From positions 1 to 20,820 of IMG/VR virus record IMGVR_UViG_3300020185_000307: DNA of 20,820 nucleotides, one strand, 5' to 3'. This DNA is from a virus. Shown here piece by piece: positions 1-6,736 of this stretch (position 1 is the stretch's first letter; each line of letters starts with the position of its first letter). Position numbers and translations under genes: made by a program. The notes beneath the pieces were generated by a model. The model ran no database searches. It had not been told where the DNA came from and was given only the letters and a program-made list of their open reading frames with translations.

Positions 1-233
1 TAACGTCCAAACTTGACAAAAGCCTTGTAATAAGGACTGCTACAAAAATCATCATAGGTTTTTAACTTGGCACTGCCCTGCGTCATTTCATAAAATTTGA
101 TGTATGCTTGAAACCCCAGTTCCACTCCACGTTCAGAACGTTCCTGTCTACGTCTACGTGGCTCGCAACTGTGCACAGTGAGGCTTGTTTCTTTAACAAA
201 ATCTTTTTTACAAAACTGACAAGTGTACTTCAT
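1..233 (-). CDS. Partial small zinc-finger protein (C2HC), left end cut by window
   Basis: The gene starts at ATG 233-231 and reads leftward off the window edge, so only about 77 residues are visible. The N-terminus carries a CxxC pair (C5, C8) and an H21-x-C23 pair, with spacing like a C2H2/C2HC zinc finger, followed by an Arg-rich stretch and then an aromatic-rich region ending FVKFGR. Its ATG overlaps the TGA of the upstream gene (ATGA at 233-230), so it is translationally coupled to it. I recall similar small finger proteins in uncultured marine T4-like phages, but no function. A nucleic-acid-binding role is inference from the finger only. The last two bases (TA) leave open whether it stops here or continues with Tyr. 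Confidence 0.75.
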   Translation of the reverse strand, partial: MKYTCQFCKKDFVKETSLTVHSCEPRRRRQERSERGVELGFQAYIKFYEMTQGSAKLKTYDDFCSSPYYKAFVKFGR

Positions 234-679
234 TTTTTCTTTTCTTGACCCATCAACTTGTAGTGTTCGTCAATTTCTTTTTTGGTTGTCATTGATGCCA
301 GCACAGCAATATCATCATCTTTCATATGCGGATACAGTTCCGACAACTGCTTGCGTATACTGCTGGCACCGGGTTCTTTTTTCTTTGGAGCAATCCAAGT
401 ATGCCTGGGAGTGCCCATATCCGGACTCACAGTGGTGGCGCATAGCCATTGCAGTTCTGGGTGCTTGCTCAGTGTAAAGAAATGCTTGTTGAGCCGTTCA
501 TTGGTGGCAATGAGATAGAACTGTTGCAGTTCCGGTGAACCTTCTACTGAACTGCCCCATCTGATCATTAAAAATGTCGAAAACTTTTTGCGTTCTTCGT
601 CAGTCAGCTCTTGATAAAAGTTTCTGTTCTTGCGATCCAACTGTCGCATTTCGTTGCCAATGTTCAACTTGTCGCTCAT
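230..679 (-). CDS. Possible clamp-loader small subunit (gp62-like)
   Basis: A 149-aa protein starting at ATG 679-677. It begins with a charged helix, then an LTDEERKKF-type segment, an MIRW stretch, a NERLNKHFF segment, and a short helical C-terminus ending in lysines. This pattern resembles proteins annotated as clamp loader subunit A (T4 gp62-like) in marine myoviruses; T4 gp62 is 187 aa, so this would be short. In T4, gp62 bridges the gp44 ATPases and loads the gp45 sliding clamp. I rely on remembered family pattern and on the neighbourhood of DNA-metabolism genes, not on a catalytic motif, and no clear gp44 or gp45 is in the window. It overlaps the upstream gene by one base (TAATG) and the downstream gene by ATGA, so all three are probably co-translated. 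Confidence 0.5.
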   Translation of the reverse strand: MSDKLNIGNEMRQLDRKNRNFYQELTDEERKKFSTFLMIRWGSSVEGSPELQQFYLIATNERLNKHFFTLSKHPELQWLCATTVSPDMGTPRHTWIAPKKKEPGASSIRKQLSELYPHMKDDDIAVLASMTTKKEIDEHYKLMGQEKKK

Positions 680-1182
680 TACCAGGCCTTGCTGTAGTCT
701 ACAATTTCACAGTTACGGCTAATGTCTTTGACAAAGTACACACAATCGGGCTCTGGTCCGTCGGTGATAGGAACACACAGCATTTGCCCGTTTTTTAACT
801 TGGGAGCATACCAAGCCACTTCGTGATAAACATCTACAATTTCAATATCTGGAAAGCTGGGTCTAAAACTGCTCAATGGGTTGAACTGAAATACTTTGAA
901 CCCGCGATCGTTGATACTGGTCAGTGGCAACACTTCAAGATCACCTATTTCCGGTTCGCCAATAAGAATTTGCCAGTCCATGGGCATACGAATTTTGTTG
1001 TTGCCGATTTTTAATACCAGTGCAGGCGCATTAAAACTTTCAAGAAAGATCAAAGGAATATAATGATAGTCAGGATCTTTGGGATCGCTATTGTCAAAAA
1101 TAGCAAATCTCATATCATCTACTTCTTCAGGAAGATGGTCAAGATCAAATGGTTCGTTTTTATCTAAAGTTAATATACGCAT
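679..1182 (-). CDS. Unknown 167-aa phage protein
   Basis: Starts at ATG 1182-1180. The protein is acidic at the N-terminus (DLDHLPEEVDD) and otherwise mostly beta-strand-like, with a conserved-looking C-terminal stretch YFVKDISRNCEIVDY. There is no signal peptide, no membrane segment and no motif I can assign. There is no Shine-Dalgarno upstream; instead an extended -10 box (TGCTATAAT) ends 6 nt before the ATG, suggesting a leaderless transcript. It lies between uvsW and the putative gp62 gene, so it is expressed with DNA replication/recombination genes. I do not recognise a function. Confidence 0.8.
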   Translation of the reverse strand: MRILTLDKNEPFDLDHLPEEVDDMRFAIFDNSDPKDPDYHYIPLIFLESFNAPALVLKIGNNKIRMPMDWQILIGEPEIGDLEVLPLTSINDRGFKVFQFNPLSSFRPSFPDIEIVDVYHEVAWYAPKLKNGQMLCVPITDGPEPDCVYFVKDISRNCEIVDYSKAW

Positions 1183-1188
1183 GTTGTT

Positions 1189-1217
1189 ATTATAGCAGGT
1201 TTGTTAAAAATTACAAC
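1189..1217 (-). promoter_or_regulatory. Extended -10 sigma70-like promoter before the 1182 gene
   Basis: On the minus strand TATAAT (1194-1189) is preceded by TGC, an extended -10. A weak -35 (TTGTAA at 1216-1211, spacer 16) overlaps the tail of uvsW. The -10 ends 6 nt from the ATG at 1182. Confidence 0.5.
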
Positions 1218-1219
1218 CA

Positions 1220-2680
1220 TTATTTCCATTCTAGTTTTTCTTGTGAGAAGGGATAGTTGGCATCTCTGTAAAATACTTTTCGTTTGGTCAAGTGTCGTTT
1301 GGCAAACTTACAGGTGCTGGTCACATCCCAGATTTGGACGTGGTCTTTGTCTTCCGCTTTCCTAATACCTCGCCCAATTGATTGTATAACACGGACAAAG
1401 CTCTTTCCGGGCTCAAGAAGAACCAGATTAAAAATCCTAGGGATATTAATACCCACAGCGGCCACACCATAAGTCGCCACAATAATCTTCCCAGTGCTTG
1501 TTGCAATTTCATCATATTCATCTTGTCTTGCTCCTGCTTTGGTTGCACCTGATACAAATACAGCTTGATCGCCCAGGCGCTCGATCAAGGCGTGGCCTGC
1601 TGCCACACGGTCTACCAATACCAGTGTATTGCCTGTGTCATTGACATGTGCAACCAAGCTGGCAATAGCCGATAATCTATCTGGCTCTTCTAATAAAAAC
1701 TTCAATTCGCTTTGGTAATTTGAAAATTCAGCATGGTCCACCAACTGCACAATGTTCACATGACATTGTGCCAACACTCCGCGATCTTGCAATTCGCTGG
1801 CACTGAGCTGATTAATAACAGGACCCAAACTGCACTTCAATGCTTGAAACTCAAACGGTTCTTTGGGCACAGTTCCGGTCAATCCCCAACGAATTGGCAC
1901 TCTAGCCATTATGCCAGTCAACAGTGTCTTGAGTGCATCAGCTTTGGCCATGTGTACTTCGTCTACCATTACACACACAACATCTTCAATGAAGTCTTGA
2001 ATAGTGACATCTGCTACACCACTCTTTGTGTTTTTCATCAGCACATTTAAACTTTGCCAAGTACAAATTGTATGTGTACGGCCAATTTCTTTGCGATCAC
2101 CAAAGTACACACCCACATCCAATCCCAAGTTGATGTAGTCTGCTTCGGTCTGTGTGACCAAACTCTTGTTGGGCACAATAACAATACTGCGACCATACGG
2201 TTCAATGCTCAAACTCAATGCCGCTGTCATCAATGTTTTGCCAGCACCTGTGGCCACTTCCTGTATACACTGTGGGTTGCCAAGAAAAGCATTGATAATC
2301 TCCACTTGGTAGTCACGCAACACCACAGGTTGTCCTGCCATGGGATGTGTCTTGGGCCATGATTTGTGTGCAAACGAATCTTCTTTGATGTGGTCAAAGT
2401 CAAATGTGGTTGAGTATGTGCGTTGATCATCCAGCTCAATGTCGTAATTGAACTTTTCAAGTATGGGCACAATCTCTGGCAGCAAGTTCACATAGGTACT
2501 GCCACCCAGTTGAAAATAACTGACCTTGCCGTCCCAACGACCTAGCCGCACTGCGGGCAAGTATCGGGCGCCCGGCACATCATATTTGAAAGCATTAGTT
2601 AATGCACGGCGTGCATCAAGTTCGAGCCCTTCAATTTTAATGTTAACTTCGTCTTTGATTATTATTGTGGCTGTTTTCAT
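1220..2680 (-). CDS. uvsW: UvsW-type superfamily 2 DNA helicase
   Basis: 486 aa, close to T4 UvsW (503 aa). Residues 1-90 match the UvsW N-terminal DNA-binding domain in style (RLGRWDGKV, as NGNWDGRI-like segments in T4). The helicase core has Q-region LRDYQ at 122-126, Walker A ATGAGKT at 143-149, DEVH box at 240-243, motif III LTGT at 267-270 and motif VI QSIGRGIRK at 433-441. UvsW is an ATP-dependent branch-specific helicase and annealing factor that resolves R-loops, regresses stalled forks and drives the switch to recombination-dependent replication, working with UvsX and UvsY, both encoded at the other end of this window. The ATG at 2680-2678 has no Shine-Dalgarno; the -10 of a strong promoter lies 8 nt upstream. 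Stop is at 1222-1220. Confidence 0.95.
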   Translation of the reverse strand: MKTATIIIKDEVNIKIEGLELDARRALTNAFKYDVPGARYLPAVRLGRWDGKVSYFQLGGSTYVNLLPEIVPILEKFNYDIELDDQRTYSTTFDFDHIKEDSFAHKSWPKTHPMAGQPVVLRDYQVEIINAFLGNPQCIQEVATGAGKTLMTAALSLSIEPYGRSIVIVPNKSLVTQTEADYINLGLDVGVYFGDRKEIGRTHTICTWQSLNVLMKNTKSGVADVTIQDFIEDVVCVMVDEVHMAKADALKTLLTGIMARVPIRWGLTGTVPKEPFEFQALKCSLGPVINQLSASELQDRGVLAQCHVNIVQLVDHAEFSNYQSELKFLLEEPDRLSAIASLVAHVNDTGNTLVLVDRVAAGHALIERLGDQAVFVSGATKAGARQDEYDEIATSTGKIIVATYGVAAVGINIPRIFNLVLLEPGKSFVRVIQSIGRGIRKAEDKDHVQIWDVTSTCKFAKRHLTKRKVFYRDANYPFSQEKLEWK

Positions 2681-2688
2681 TGTTGTTT

Positions 2689-2717
2689 AGTATACACTAT
2701 TTAAACAGTAAAGTCAA
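2689..2717 (-). promoter_or_regulatory. Sigma70-like early promoter of uvsW
   Basis: Minus strand TTGACT (2717-2712), 17-nt spacer, TATACT (2694-2689). The first two T of the -35 are the end of the T-tract of the upstream terminator. The spacer is nearly the same as in the promoter at 4582-4610. The -10 ends 8 nt before the uvsW ATG. Confidence 0.85.
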
Positions 2718-2747
2718 AAAAAAGCAGGTACTATTTTACTAATACCT
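2716..2747 (-). terminator. Rho-independent terminator after the three-gene cassette
   Basis: Minus strand stem AGGTATTA / TAGTACCT (8 bp, one T-G wobble), loop GTAAAA, then GC and eight T. It ends transcription of the 2778-4574 cassette and its T-tract merges into the -35 of the uvsW promoter. Confidence 0.85.
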
Positions 2748-2754
2748 TCATAGA

Positions 2755-2773
2755 AGAGTAGATTGTCTACTCT
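2755..2773 (-). other. Conserved upstream hairpin (module copy A)
   Basis: Perfect 8-bp inverted repeat AGAGTAGA / TCTACTCT with a 3-nt loop, lying between the stop codon at 2778 and the terminator. It has no T-tract of its own. The same hairpin occurs at 4647-4665 with one G-T wobble. Confidence 0.75.
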
Positions 2774-2777
2774 AACT

Positions 2778-3338
2778 TTACCCTACACCCGATTGTATTA
2801 CTAACCAGTTTTGATAAACATCACTGCCTCTTTTATCAACTGGAATGCTTAGTATGTTATTTAATTCTGGTAATACATTTCCGCTCATTATGGATTCTAA
2901 TTTTACAGTTTTAGATGTGTGTTCTCTAACTAAATTTGAAAAATCAAGCATCATTTGAGCATAGTCGGCGACGGTAGATGCGCCACAAGCTGATTGCATT
3001 TCATCCCAGACATGTGGTCGATGAAAATTTTTAAATCTGTGTGCGGCTGTTAATGCTACTTTAATATCGTCGCAAACAATCCCAATAAAAGAATGTTTAC
3101 GGTCAATATGATAAGGCAAATCGTGACTAGATATTGATCGATAATTGGTGTCTGTTTCTACTTGTTTCAAGTAATCGTCTTTGTCTTTAGTAGTAGGAAA
3201 TTGATGAGGTTTCTTAAGACGTTGTCTAATGTCTGTATGACTCATTTTTTTACCTTTAAATTGACAGTCTCTGTGATCTATTATTGCAGAAATCAAGTCG
3301 CCGCAAGTACCGCCCATATAACACACAATTTCAATCAT
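2778..3338 (-). CDS. Unknown cassette protein with GGTCGD N-terminal motif
   Basis: 186 aa from ATG 3338-3336; a GTG at 3350 is possible but the ATG overlaps the TGA of the upstream gene as ATGA, the usual coupling in this genome. The N-terminus is a hydrophobic strand followed by a Gly-rich turn (MIEIVCYMGGTCGDLISAII), which looks like the first strand and loop of a nucleotide- or cofactor-binding fold but is not a Walker A. A second hydrophobic strand (SFIGIVCDDIKVAL) lies near residue 85. I have seen similar MGG.GGD starts in uncultured marine phage proteins without known role. A P-loop-like or sulfotransferase-like fold is only a guess. It is the last gene of the three-gene cassette and is followed by hairpin and terminator. 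Confidence 0.8.
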   Translation of the reverse strand: MIEIVCYMGGTCGDLISAIIDHRDCQFKGKKMSHTDIRQRLKKPHQFPTTKDKDDYLKQVETDTNYRSISSHDLPYHIDRKHSFIGIVCDDIKVALTAAHRFKNFHRPHVWDEMQSACGASTVADYAQMMLDFSNLVREHTSKTVKLESIMSGNVLPELNNILSIPVDKRGSDVYQNWLVIQSGVG

Positions 3339-4027
3339 GCTACGTTCCACTCATTTCCGTTATACACAAACCAAAATTTTAAATTTCCATTTGTTGTGTC
3401 TGGATTTTCTAACATATCATAATATCCGTTACTGTCTGGTTCTTTTTTAGGAAACTCGATACTGTGCCAAACTAATTTTAAATTGTGCATTTTTTCTAAA
3501 CTTAGCGCCCAATCTAACATGAAGGCTTCAATGTCTACTGTTAATCTATTAACTATAATTTGTGTATCTCTGAAACTGTAAAAAAATCTACAACCAGGTT
3601 TCATTGCACTGATATAATGCTCAAAATGTTTTGTCAATCCATCTAACGTTACCCACAAGTCGCCTCGATTATTAATAACTGCAAAGTTGTCTGCTTTTTC
3701 TCCTACTGCGTTTTCTAATTCGCTTCTGTCAGACACAATCTTGACGTTATTGTAAAATGTCTTGACAACCGGATGCATTTCTATTACTTCTATTTCGGGA
3801 TAAGCATCTTTAATGTAGTAACCGCTGCTTGCAAAAAATACAGTTTTACCGGGCTGACAATTTTTTAAAATTGCATAATCATACTCGTCCATGATAAATT
3901 TATCCGTATTCTTTCTGTTCCAAAGCCAATATTGATGTTTTAGTCTACCAAGTCGGTATCTGATATACTGTGTCTTCCAATCAGTTTTAATGCTACTTTG
4001 ATTAAAAAATTCTAAAATTTTAGTCAT
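3335..4027 (-). CDS. Unknown cassette protein, weakly methyltransferase-like
   Basis: 230 aa from ATG 4027-4025, overlapping the end of the upstream gene by 8 nt. The middle part alternates strands and helices in a Rossmann-like order: TVFFASSGYYIKDAYPEIEVIEMHP around residues 62-86 could correspond to motif I and the acidic loop of a class I methyltransferase, and FAVINNRGDLW and KPGCRFFYSFRD to later strands. The glycine-rich SAM loop (GxGxG) is missing, so any methyltransferase activity is doubtful. The sequence looks more AT-rich than the flanking uvsW and ATPase genes. It lies in the middle of the cassette between the two regulatory modules. Function unknown. Confidence 0.8.
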   Translation of the reverse strand: MTKILEFFNQSSIKTDWKTQYIRYRLGRLKHQYWLWNRKNTDKFIMDEYDYAILKNCQPGKTVFFASSGYYIKDAYPEIEVIEMHPVVKTFYNNVKIVSDRSELENAVGEKADNFAVINNRGDLWVTLDGLTKHFEHYISAMKPGCRFFYSFRDTQIIVNRLTVDIEAFMLDWALSLEKMHNLKLVWHSIEFPKKEPDSNGYYDMLENPDTTNGNLKFWFVYNGNEWNVA

Positions 4028-4574
4028 TTTTTAACTCGATAAAAAAATGTCTGTCGGGAATAGCCCACGTAAACGCATTACCATAATCAATGTAATCTAA
4101 ACTTATATCAATGATGTCAACATCCGGCAATTCTTTTTTAAGCCACTGGGTAATTGCCAGTGTAAAGTTGGCGTCCAAGGACAAATCATGATAACTGTTG
4201 TCTATATTGATGTAATGCCTGTTTAGACACAAATACAATTTTGAACACTTGGTTAATTGTAGTTGTATTTGATTTATAATTTCAGGGCAAGGATATCTGC
4301 TAAATTTTTGATCTGTTATTACGGTTATGTCAGCATCGGCACTATGCTTGCACCTTTCAACAACAAAGTTATTAAACACATCTGTGTCGGTTTTAAATTT
4401 AACTTTTTTAAATCCGTTTAATGTAATAAAATCTTCAATTTGTTTTTCTCTACGAAGTTTGGTTTCCTCAATGAAAAAATTTCGTTGCAGTCGGTTAAAT
4501 ATTTTTGACCATCTGTATAAGCTACGTGTTGGCTGAACTATTAATTCTTTATCTAAATTTGATAAGATATGCAT
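4020..4574 (-). CDS. Unknown cassette protein, first gene after promoter
   Basis: 184 aa from ATG 4574-4572. The N-terminal third is basic and helical (RSLYRWSKIFNRLQRNF, then an EETKLRREKQIEDF helix); the rest alternates short strands and helices (DADITVITDQ, KLYLCLNRHYINID, DVDIIDISLDYIDYG). No motif or membrane segment is recognisable. There is no Shine-Dalgarno: the -10 box TATAAT ends 7 nt before the ATG, implying a leaderless mRNA. It is the promoter-proximal gene of the three-gene cassette, coupled by an 8-nt overlap to the next. Function unknown. Confidence 0.8.
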   Translation of the reverse strand: MHILSNLDKELIVQPTRSLYRWSKIFNRLQRNFFIEETKLRREKQIEDFITLNGFKKVKFKTDTDVFNNFVVERCKHSADADITVITDQKFSRYPCPEIINQIQLQLTKCSKLYLCLNRHYINIDNSYHDLSLDANFTLAITQWLKKELPDVDIIDISLDYIDYGNAFTWAIPDRHFFIELKND

Positions 4575-4581
4575 ACAGTTA

Positions 4582-4610
4582 ATTATACACTATTTAAACT
4601 GTAAAGTCAA
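4582..4610 (-). promoter_or_regulatory. Sigma70-like early promoter of the three-gene cassette
   Basis: Minus strand TTGACT (4610-4605), 17-nt spacer, TATAAT (4587-4582), 7 nt from the ATG at 4574. The spacer differs from the uvsW promoter at one base (TTTACAG versus TTTACTG). Confidence 0.88.
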
Positions 4611-4640
4611 AAAAAACAGGCACTGTTTTACCAATGCCTG
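4609..4640 (-). terminator. Rho-independent terminator after the AAA+ ATPase gene
   Basis: Minus strand stem CAGGCATTG / CAGTGCCTG (9 bp with one T-G wobble), loop GTAAAA, then eight T. Compared with 2716-2747, two base pairs differ on both sides of the stem so that pairing is kept. Confidence 0.88.
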
Positions 4641-4646
4641 CTGTAA

Positions 4647-4665
4647 AGAGTAGATTGTCTACCCT
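4647..4665 (-). other. Conserved upstream hairpin (module copy B)
   Basis: Minus strand AGGGTAGA / TCTACTCT with loop CAA; the single difference from copy A gives a G-T wobble so the stem is kept. It starts 13 nt after the stop codon of the ATPase gene. Confidence 0.7.
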
Positions 4666-4678
4666 GGAGTTAAATTGT

Positions 4679-5698
4679 TCAAGCAACTTTCATGCAAGTT
4701 GTTTCTGCCAAACGCATCCAATTGCTGGCACTCAGTTTGCGCAAGTCTGCAATCTTCAATGCCATACGCAAGCTCACCTCACGCAAACGATTTTGATTTG
4801 TATCCATAAAAGAGATAATCTCCTTTTGCGCTTCTTCTTCAAAGTCATAATCCGAAAACAACACGCCGTCTTTGGCAATTTGTTGAATACGCAAAATCTT
4901 ATCACGCATGGTGTCCAGTGTCAAATCCAAATAGTGACAACGACTCTGCAATGCATCCAAGTGATCTTTGAGCTTCTGCGACTTCATTTTGTCAAACTTC
5001 AAGTTGGTGATAAAAATCACACTGCCTTTGAATTCAAAACGCTCTGGGATACCTTCACGTCGTAGAGCACTGCTCTCACTCAACCACGAAATGGTACGCT
5101 TCTTGCCAGAGTCCAATGCACCTTTCAGCAAGTTAAGAGCAACATCATCTAGCAAAATGCTGTCACAGTCGTCAAACACCACAACACAATTTTCGTCGGA
5201 GAATTTGTAAAGTGTCTGGTACAAGCCAATTGGGGTAGCACTGCCTTTGACAACTTCTGCACGAAGTCGCTTGCCAGCCAATTTGTCAAACAAACAAGAC
5301 TTTTCGATTTCTTGTTCAACTCCAAAGCTCTTGCCCACGCCAGGAGGGCCACTTACAATCATAGCACGAATGTCACCGCTCACTGTTGCCTTTGTCATTT
5401 CAGTCAAAATGTCAAATCGCTCACGGATGCGGTTGATTGCTTGCTCGTCAGTTTCTTCTACTACAGGAACAGCGGGTGCTGATTGTTGCTCCATATTTTC
5501 TCCATTGATGTATTCAAAATCTTCAATAGCATCCACACGGATGCGAACAGTTTTAAACTCTGGGCCAAAGTAGCCATCAGAATCCACAGTTACATAATTG
5601 CCTTTTGCTCCAGAAGTGTAACCTTTTACAAGTTTGAAGCTGATGTTGTTGACAGGACGATTGCGGTAAACACCGTTTTTGATACGAATTGCGTTCAA
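4679..5698 (-). CDS. AAA+ ATPase with N-terminal beta domain (TTG start)
   Basis: 339 aa starting at TTG 5698-5696, chosen because AAGGAG lies 6 nt upstream and there is no ATG near; longer reading upstream would run into the -10 box. Residues 1-65 look beta-rich and may bind nucleic acid or a partner. The AAA+ core has Walker A GPPGVGKS at 117-124, Walker B VVVFDD at 172-177, sensor-1-like ITN at 230-232, and SRC at 252-254, reminiscent of clamp-loader SRC boxes. The Walker B reads DDCD rather than the DE.D of gp44/RFC and the N-terminus lacks the usual KYRP start, so I do not call it gp44. It could be a helicase-loader, MoxR-like or divergent loader ATPase. It has its own promoter and terminator. 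Confidence 0.88.
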   Translation of the reverse strand: MNAIRIKNGVYRNRPVNNISFKLVKGYTSGAKGNYVTVDSDGYFGPEFKTVRIRVDAIEDFEYINGENMEQQSAPAVPVVEETDEQAINRIRERFDILTEMTKATVSGDIRAMIVSGPPGVGKSFGVEQEIEKSCLFDKLAGKRLRAEVVKGSATPIGLYQTLYKFSDENCVVVFDDCDSILLDDVALNLLKGALDSGKKRTISWLSESSALRREGIPERFEFKGSVIFITNLKFDKMKSQKLKDHLDALQSRCHYLDLTLDTMRDKILRIQQIAKDGVLFSDYDFEEEAQKEIISFMDTNQNRLREVSLRMALKIADLRKLSASNWMRLAETTCMKVA

Positions 5699-5731
5699 TT
5701 TTAACTCCTTGTTGTTGCTGTCTATGTGTAT

Positions 5732-5760
5732 ATTATAGCAAAAGAGCAATTATTGGTCAA
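5732..5760 (-). promoter_or_regulatory. Sigma70-like promoter of the AAA+ ATPase gene
   Basis: Minus strand TTGACC (5760-5755), 17-nt spacer, TGC-TATAAT (5737-5732), an extended -10. The -35 lies inside the last codons of the 50-aa gene. Leader of about 30 nt with AAGGAG before the TTG start. Confidence 0.88.
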
Positions 5761-5902
5761 CTGGGTTGTTGGCCACTGTTTCAGTGCTGAGTACTTGTTG
5801 TGTAAAAACAACACCTCCCAGATTGAGTTGATAAGTGTCTGCTAAAGACTTGACATAAAATTGCATGACTTTGCCCGTTTTTGTAATCAACGTGTACTGC
5901 AT
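5750..5902 (-). CDS. Small 50-aa unknown protein
   Basis: A short gene from ATG 5902-5900 to TAA 5752-5750, preceded by AAGGACC 6-7 nt upstream and by its own consensus-like promoter and leader, which supports it as real. The product starts MQYTLITKTGKVMQFYVKSL and ends in a polar tail NNPVDQ; it is predicted to be a small beta-rich soluble protein without cysteine pairs or membrane segment. It precedes the AAA+ ATPase gene and its 3' end overlaps the -35 box of that gene's promoter. Read-through would co-transcribe the two. Function unknown. Confidence 0.75.
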   Translation of the reverse strand: MQYTLITKTGKVMQFYVKSLADTYQLNLGGVVFTQQVLSTETVANNPVDQ

Positions 5903-5933
5903 TTTAGGTCCTTTTTTGTTGCTCTATGTACAT

Positions 5934-5962
5934 ATTATAGCAAACAGCGTATTATACGTCAA
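5934..5962 (-). promoter_or_regulatory. Sigma70-like promoter of the 50-aa gene
   Basis: Minus strand TTGACG (5962-5957), 17-nt spacer, TGC-TATAAT (5939-5934). It starts only a few bases after the T-tract of the terminator at 5967-5995, the third terminator/promoter junction in the window. Confidence 0.88.
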
Positions 5963-5966
5963 CCAC

Positions 5967-5995
5967 AAAAAAACCCTGTATAAAACAGGGTTTTT
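5967..5995 (-). terminator. Rho-independent terminator of the virion-protein gene
   Basis: Minus strand AAAAACCCTG, 7-nt loop, CAGGGTTTTTTT. The stem is flanked by A- and T-tracts, so it could work on both strands. It lies about 20 nt after the stop codon at 6016. Confidence 0.88.
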
Positions 5996-6015
5996 GATAC
6001 CGCTAAGTGTGGTTT

Positions 6016-6714
6016 TTACTCGCCGCCCTCGGCAACGTTGAGATCGCATTCAAGTGTACTACCGGCATCGACAAACCAATACCATACGCCGGTGGATTTT
6101 GCCAATGGTGGAACTTGTTGAACACCATTAATTTGGACACTACTACGTATATCAGTTGTGCCTTCTGAGTTAATTGGCGCTCCAAAATAGCATTCTCTAA
6201 AAACATCAGCAGTTCCCGGAACTTGAATTGCGCCGCTTATGTTTGTTTCGCCTACTGTTTGACTGGCAGAAACTATCCAAGTTGATCCGTTTCCTGATAC
6301 AATTGTTGTTCCATTGGTTACACCAGTACCGTACAAATGTTGCCCAACTGCTATTTCCCCTGATGTTACAGAACTCACAGTTAAAGTTGTTCCACTGATA
6401 CTTCCAGAAAAGTCCACTTCGTCAGTGTCTGTGGTCATATAATTGCATTTAACTAAACCTAATCCAATGCCGTTGCCTGTTGCAACCGATACTGTCATTG
6501 GGTATGCACCAGAATAACTAGTTGGGTATAAAGCAGAATCAGCGATGCTGAATAATACCGGGGCATCTGTTAAATCAACAGGCTGTGGTGGTATCGATCC
6601 TGCTGTTGTAGCGACGGGTCCGCTAAAAACTAACTCACCGTTGATGTGTGCGTTTAATTGGACTGGCACGTCACCGTACGCCATTCCATAAAATTGTAGT
6701 GTTCTATTGGCCAT
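6016..6714 (-). CDS. Putative virion/adhesin protein with inserted Gly/Ser/Thr-rich domain
   Basis: 232 aa from ATG 6714-6712, with AGGAGACC upstream. The ends (1-97 and 163-232) form a beta-rich core opening [15 protein letters not shown], a type I recall in uncharacterised structural proteins of marine myoviruses. Residues 101-162 form a separate repeat-like domain ([19 protein letters not shown], then [17 protein letters not shown] and a closing SQTV), a pattern common in phage tail-fibre and bacterial surface proteins. A role in the virion surface or adhesion is inference. A late-promoter-like GATAAATA 23 nt upstream and a terminator downstream make it a one-gene late unit surrounded by early genes. 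Confidence 0.8.
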   Translation of the reverse strand: MANRTLQFYGMAYGDVPVQLNAHINGELVFSGPVATTAGSIPPQPVDLTDAPVLFSIADSALYPTSYSGAYPMTVSVATGNGIGLGLVKCNYMTTDTDEVDFSGSISGTTLTVSSVTSGEIAVGQHLYGTGVTNGTTIVSGNGSTWIVSASQTVGETNISGAIQVPGTADVFRECYFGAPINSEGTTDIRSSVQINGVQQVPPLAKSTGVWYWFVDAGSTLECDLNVAEGGE

Positions 6715-6736
6715 TTTTTTGGTCTCCTGTTATGTT

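Larger units (their letters stand above)
2681..2773 (-). repeat. Regulatory module copy A (hairpin + terminator + promoter)
   Basis: About 93 bp, in the same order and orientation as 4575-4665: hairpin, second hairpin with GTAAAA loop, T8, TTGACT, near-identical spacer, TATA box, ATG. The two copies form direct repeats bounding the 2778-4574 cassette. This design resembles PeSL cassettes of T4-type phages (established knowledge); membership is inference. Confidence 0.85.
4575..4665 (-). repeat. Regulatory module copy B (hairpin + terminator + promoter)
   Basis: About 91 bp matching 2681-2773 in order, spacing and most bases. Differences concentrate in stem positions that co-vary and in the few bases next to the ATG. 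With copy A it flanks the 2778-4574 cassette as direct repeats. Confidence 0.85.

Noticed and set aside
3339-3350. GTG start at 3350 for the last cassette gene
   Set aside because: The ATG at 3338 overlaps the previous stop as ATGA, the dominant pattern here.
3335-4027. Confident methyltransferase call for the middle cassette gene
   Set aside because: The strand order is suggestive but the SAM-binding glycine loop is absent.
4679-5698. Calling the AAA+ ATPase gp44 (clamp loader large subunit)
   Set aside because: The Walker B and N-terminus do not fit gp44 despite an SRC motif.
5699-5749. Longer start for the AAA+ ATPase gene
   Set aside because: The added residues would be encoded over the promoter -10 and leader; the TTG at 5698 has AAGGAG at the right distance.
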